From the NCBI GenBank assembly GCA_017163975.1, contig JAFFSR010000221.1, positions 5,332,001-5,396,000 on the forward strand: a DNA stretch of 64,000 nt. Reading direction: 5' to 3'. The stretch is from Anastatus disparis (taxonomy: Eukaryota; Arthropoda; Insecta; Hymenoptera; Eupelmidae). Both the position numbers and the translations under genes were made by a program. Below, piece after piece: positions 62,851 through 64,000 of this stretch. How positions within the stretch are numbered: the stretch's first letter is position 1; every line of letters begins with the position of its first letter. The notes beneath the pieces were generated by a model, which was not told the origin of the DNA, did not search any database, and saw only the letters and a program-made list of their open reading frames with translations.

Positions 62851-64000
62851 TAAGAATAAATAAATTCAGATTCACAATAAATTAACAATAAGTTCATTCA
62901 TTTTAAATTCATGATCTTTGTTTGCACTCATTCAAATTGCACATTCTAAATATGTTTACAAATGATTTGGCGAATGATGTATGAACACTTGATGGTAATG
63001 TACATTTTAATCAAACATTTTTTTAAAATTACATTAATATTGCATACGTATTTTCATACGCGAAAATCAGACCTCATTTCTTTACAGTTTATATGGTTAC
63101 TTTTAAATAAAATAATTAATTGATTACGATTTTCTAATCTTTAGGTTTGAAAATCTAAAGATTGGAAAATTTCAATCTAAATCAAATCTTTAGATTTTCA
63201 AATCTAATGATTACAAAATATTAATTTCACTGAAATTAATAAAGTAAATTAAAAGCAGGTGAAATTTTAAAACTGAACCTTTTTTTTAATTAAAATTACA
63301 TTTATTATTACTTTTTTGTAGTTTTTAAGCATGCACGTAAAACCACGAAATCAGAAAATTACTAGAGTCGAACTTCACGCATGGAAATGCATTTGCAACA
63401 CTGCCATTATTTTGAAAAAAATGTTTGATTAAAGTGCACGCAAATACGTTACCGACTAGTGCACATGTATGTAACGTTCATAAGGTGCACAAGAGACATA
63501 AACTTTAATATTATGCTAAATAATTCTCTTGTTCTTAAGAAACTTCTTACTATCTTTTCCACTTCATTTGTTTATTTTTAAATATAAATAAATGAAGAAT
63601 TAAAATATTTCGTAATAATAATTATTATTATAGTATAAAAATGAAAGGTTTTAGAGATTTTTATTTTTATTTTTCAAGGTCGAATAAATAATTTACTATA
63701 AATAATACTGATTTTATGTTTACATATATACGTAAAACGATGCTTTCAAAAGATTTAAAAATATAAAATGTTTTTTTTATAGATTTTGAAAAACATTCGA
63801 CCACACGCATTTTTTTAATATAATATGTTACGTATCAAGTTGTATACGTTCTTAAAGATAAAAAAAAATGTAATAGTAACCCAATAACTCAATGACCCAC
63901 CAATCAAATCAATCCCAAGTAAAATTGTTTATTAAAATGAACTTTAGCAATAAATCAATATCATTTTTTACAAACTAAACGGCTTCTAAAACAGGTATAA
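62851..64000. other. AT-rich intergenic DNA at the right edge
   Basis: No gene seen. An inverted repeat based on AATCTTTAG/CTAAAGATT is at about 63131-63214. Confidence 0.45.
63131..63214. repeat. Inverted repeat of AATCTTTAGATTT units
   Basis: TCTAATCTTTAGGTTTGAAA, CTAAAGATTGGAAA, AAATCTTTAGATTTTC and AATCTAATGATT alternate in sense and antisense, so several hairpins are possible. Confidence 0.6.

Noticed and set aside
1..64000. CRISPR array, phage, bacterial operon or integrated virus
   Set aside because: No regular direct-repeat/spacer pattern and no viral or prokaryotic gene set was seen; reverse transcriptases present are non-LTR type.

Overview
The window reads as strongly AT-rich nuclear DNA of an insect. 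The grounds are short exons with GT-AG introns, an insect-type antennal ionotropic receptor, a tRNA-derived SINE present seven times, and many short inverted-repeat transposons. A parasitoid hymenopteran is my best guess, but the sequence alone does not settle the order. Nothing prokaryotic, no CRISPR array, and no rRNA or convincing functional tRNA gene was seen.

Layout. (1) 1-7340 is a three-level transposon nest. A decayed non-LTR retrotransposon A (+ strand, 5' end outside the window) is split by a nearly complete non-LTR element B (- strand, ORF1 and ORF2). B's ORF2 is in turn split by a 381-bp foldback element in a duplicated TTAA. (2) 7340-14790 is AT-rich DNA without genes; it holds a tandem duplication, a nested GC-cored palindrome, a possible Helitron terminus, an AT microsatellite and SINE copy 1. 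(3) 14790-19482 (+) is a nine-exon ionotropic receptor of the IR75 type. (4) 20843-22052 (-) is a two-exon QCR7/UQCRB-like subunit of respiratory complex III, convergent with the receptor. (5) 22060-35900 is mostly gene-poor. It holds a MITE inside a tandem duplication, SINE copies 2 and 3, and at 29970-30425 (-) a small single-exon gene for a secreted repeat peptide with a clear TATA/initiator promoter. (6) 35925-60495 (-) is a complete 21-exon 5-oxoprolinase gene (OPLAH). Its exons join in one open frame of 1289 codons, and its introns carry SINEs, MITEs, palindromes and a remarkable GC-rich triple hairpin. (7) 60500-64000 is the upstream AT-rich flank with SINE copy 7.

The genes show no operon-like relation. 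They cover chemosensation (IR75), mitochondrial respiration (QCR7), glutathione-cycle metabolism (OPLAH) and one unrecognised secreted peptide precursor. The most unusual material is the small repeat DNA: a family of nested palindromes with a shared GC core, the GC hairpin island in the OPLAH last intron, and the MITE insertions whose empty sites can be reconstructed inside the window.
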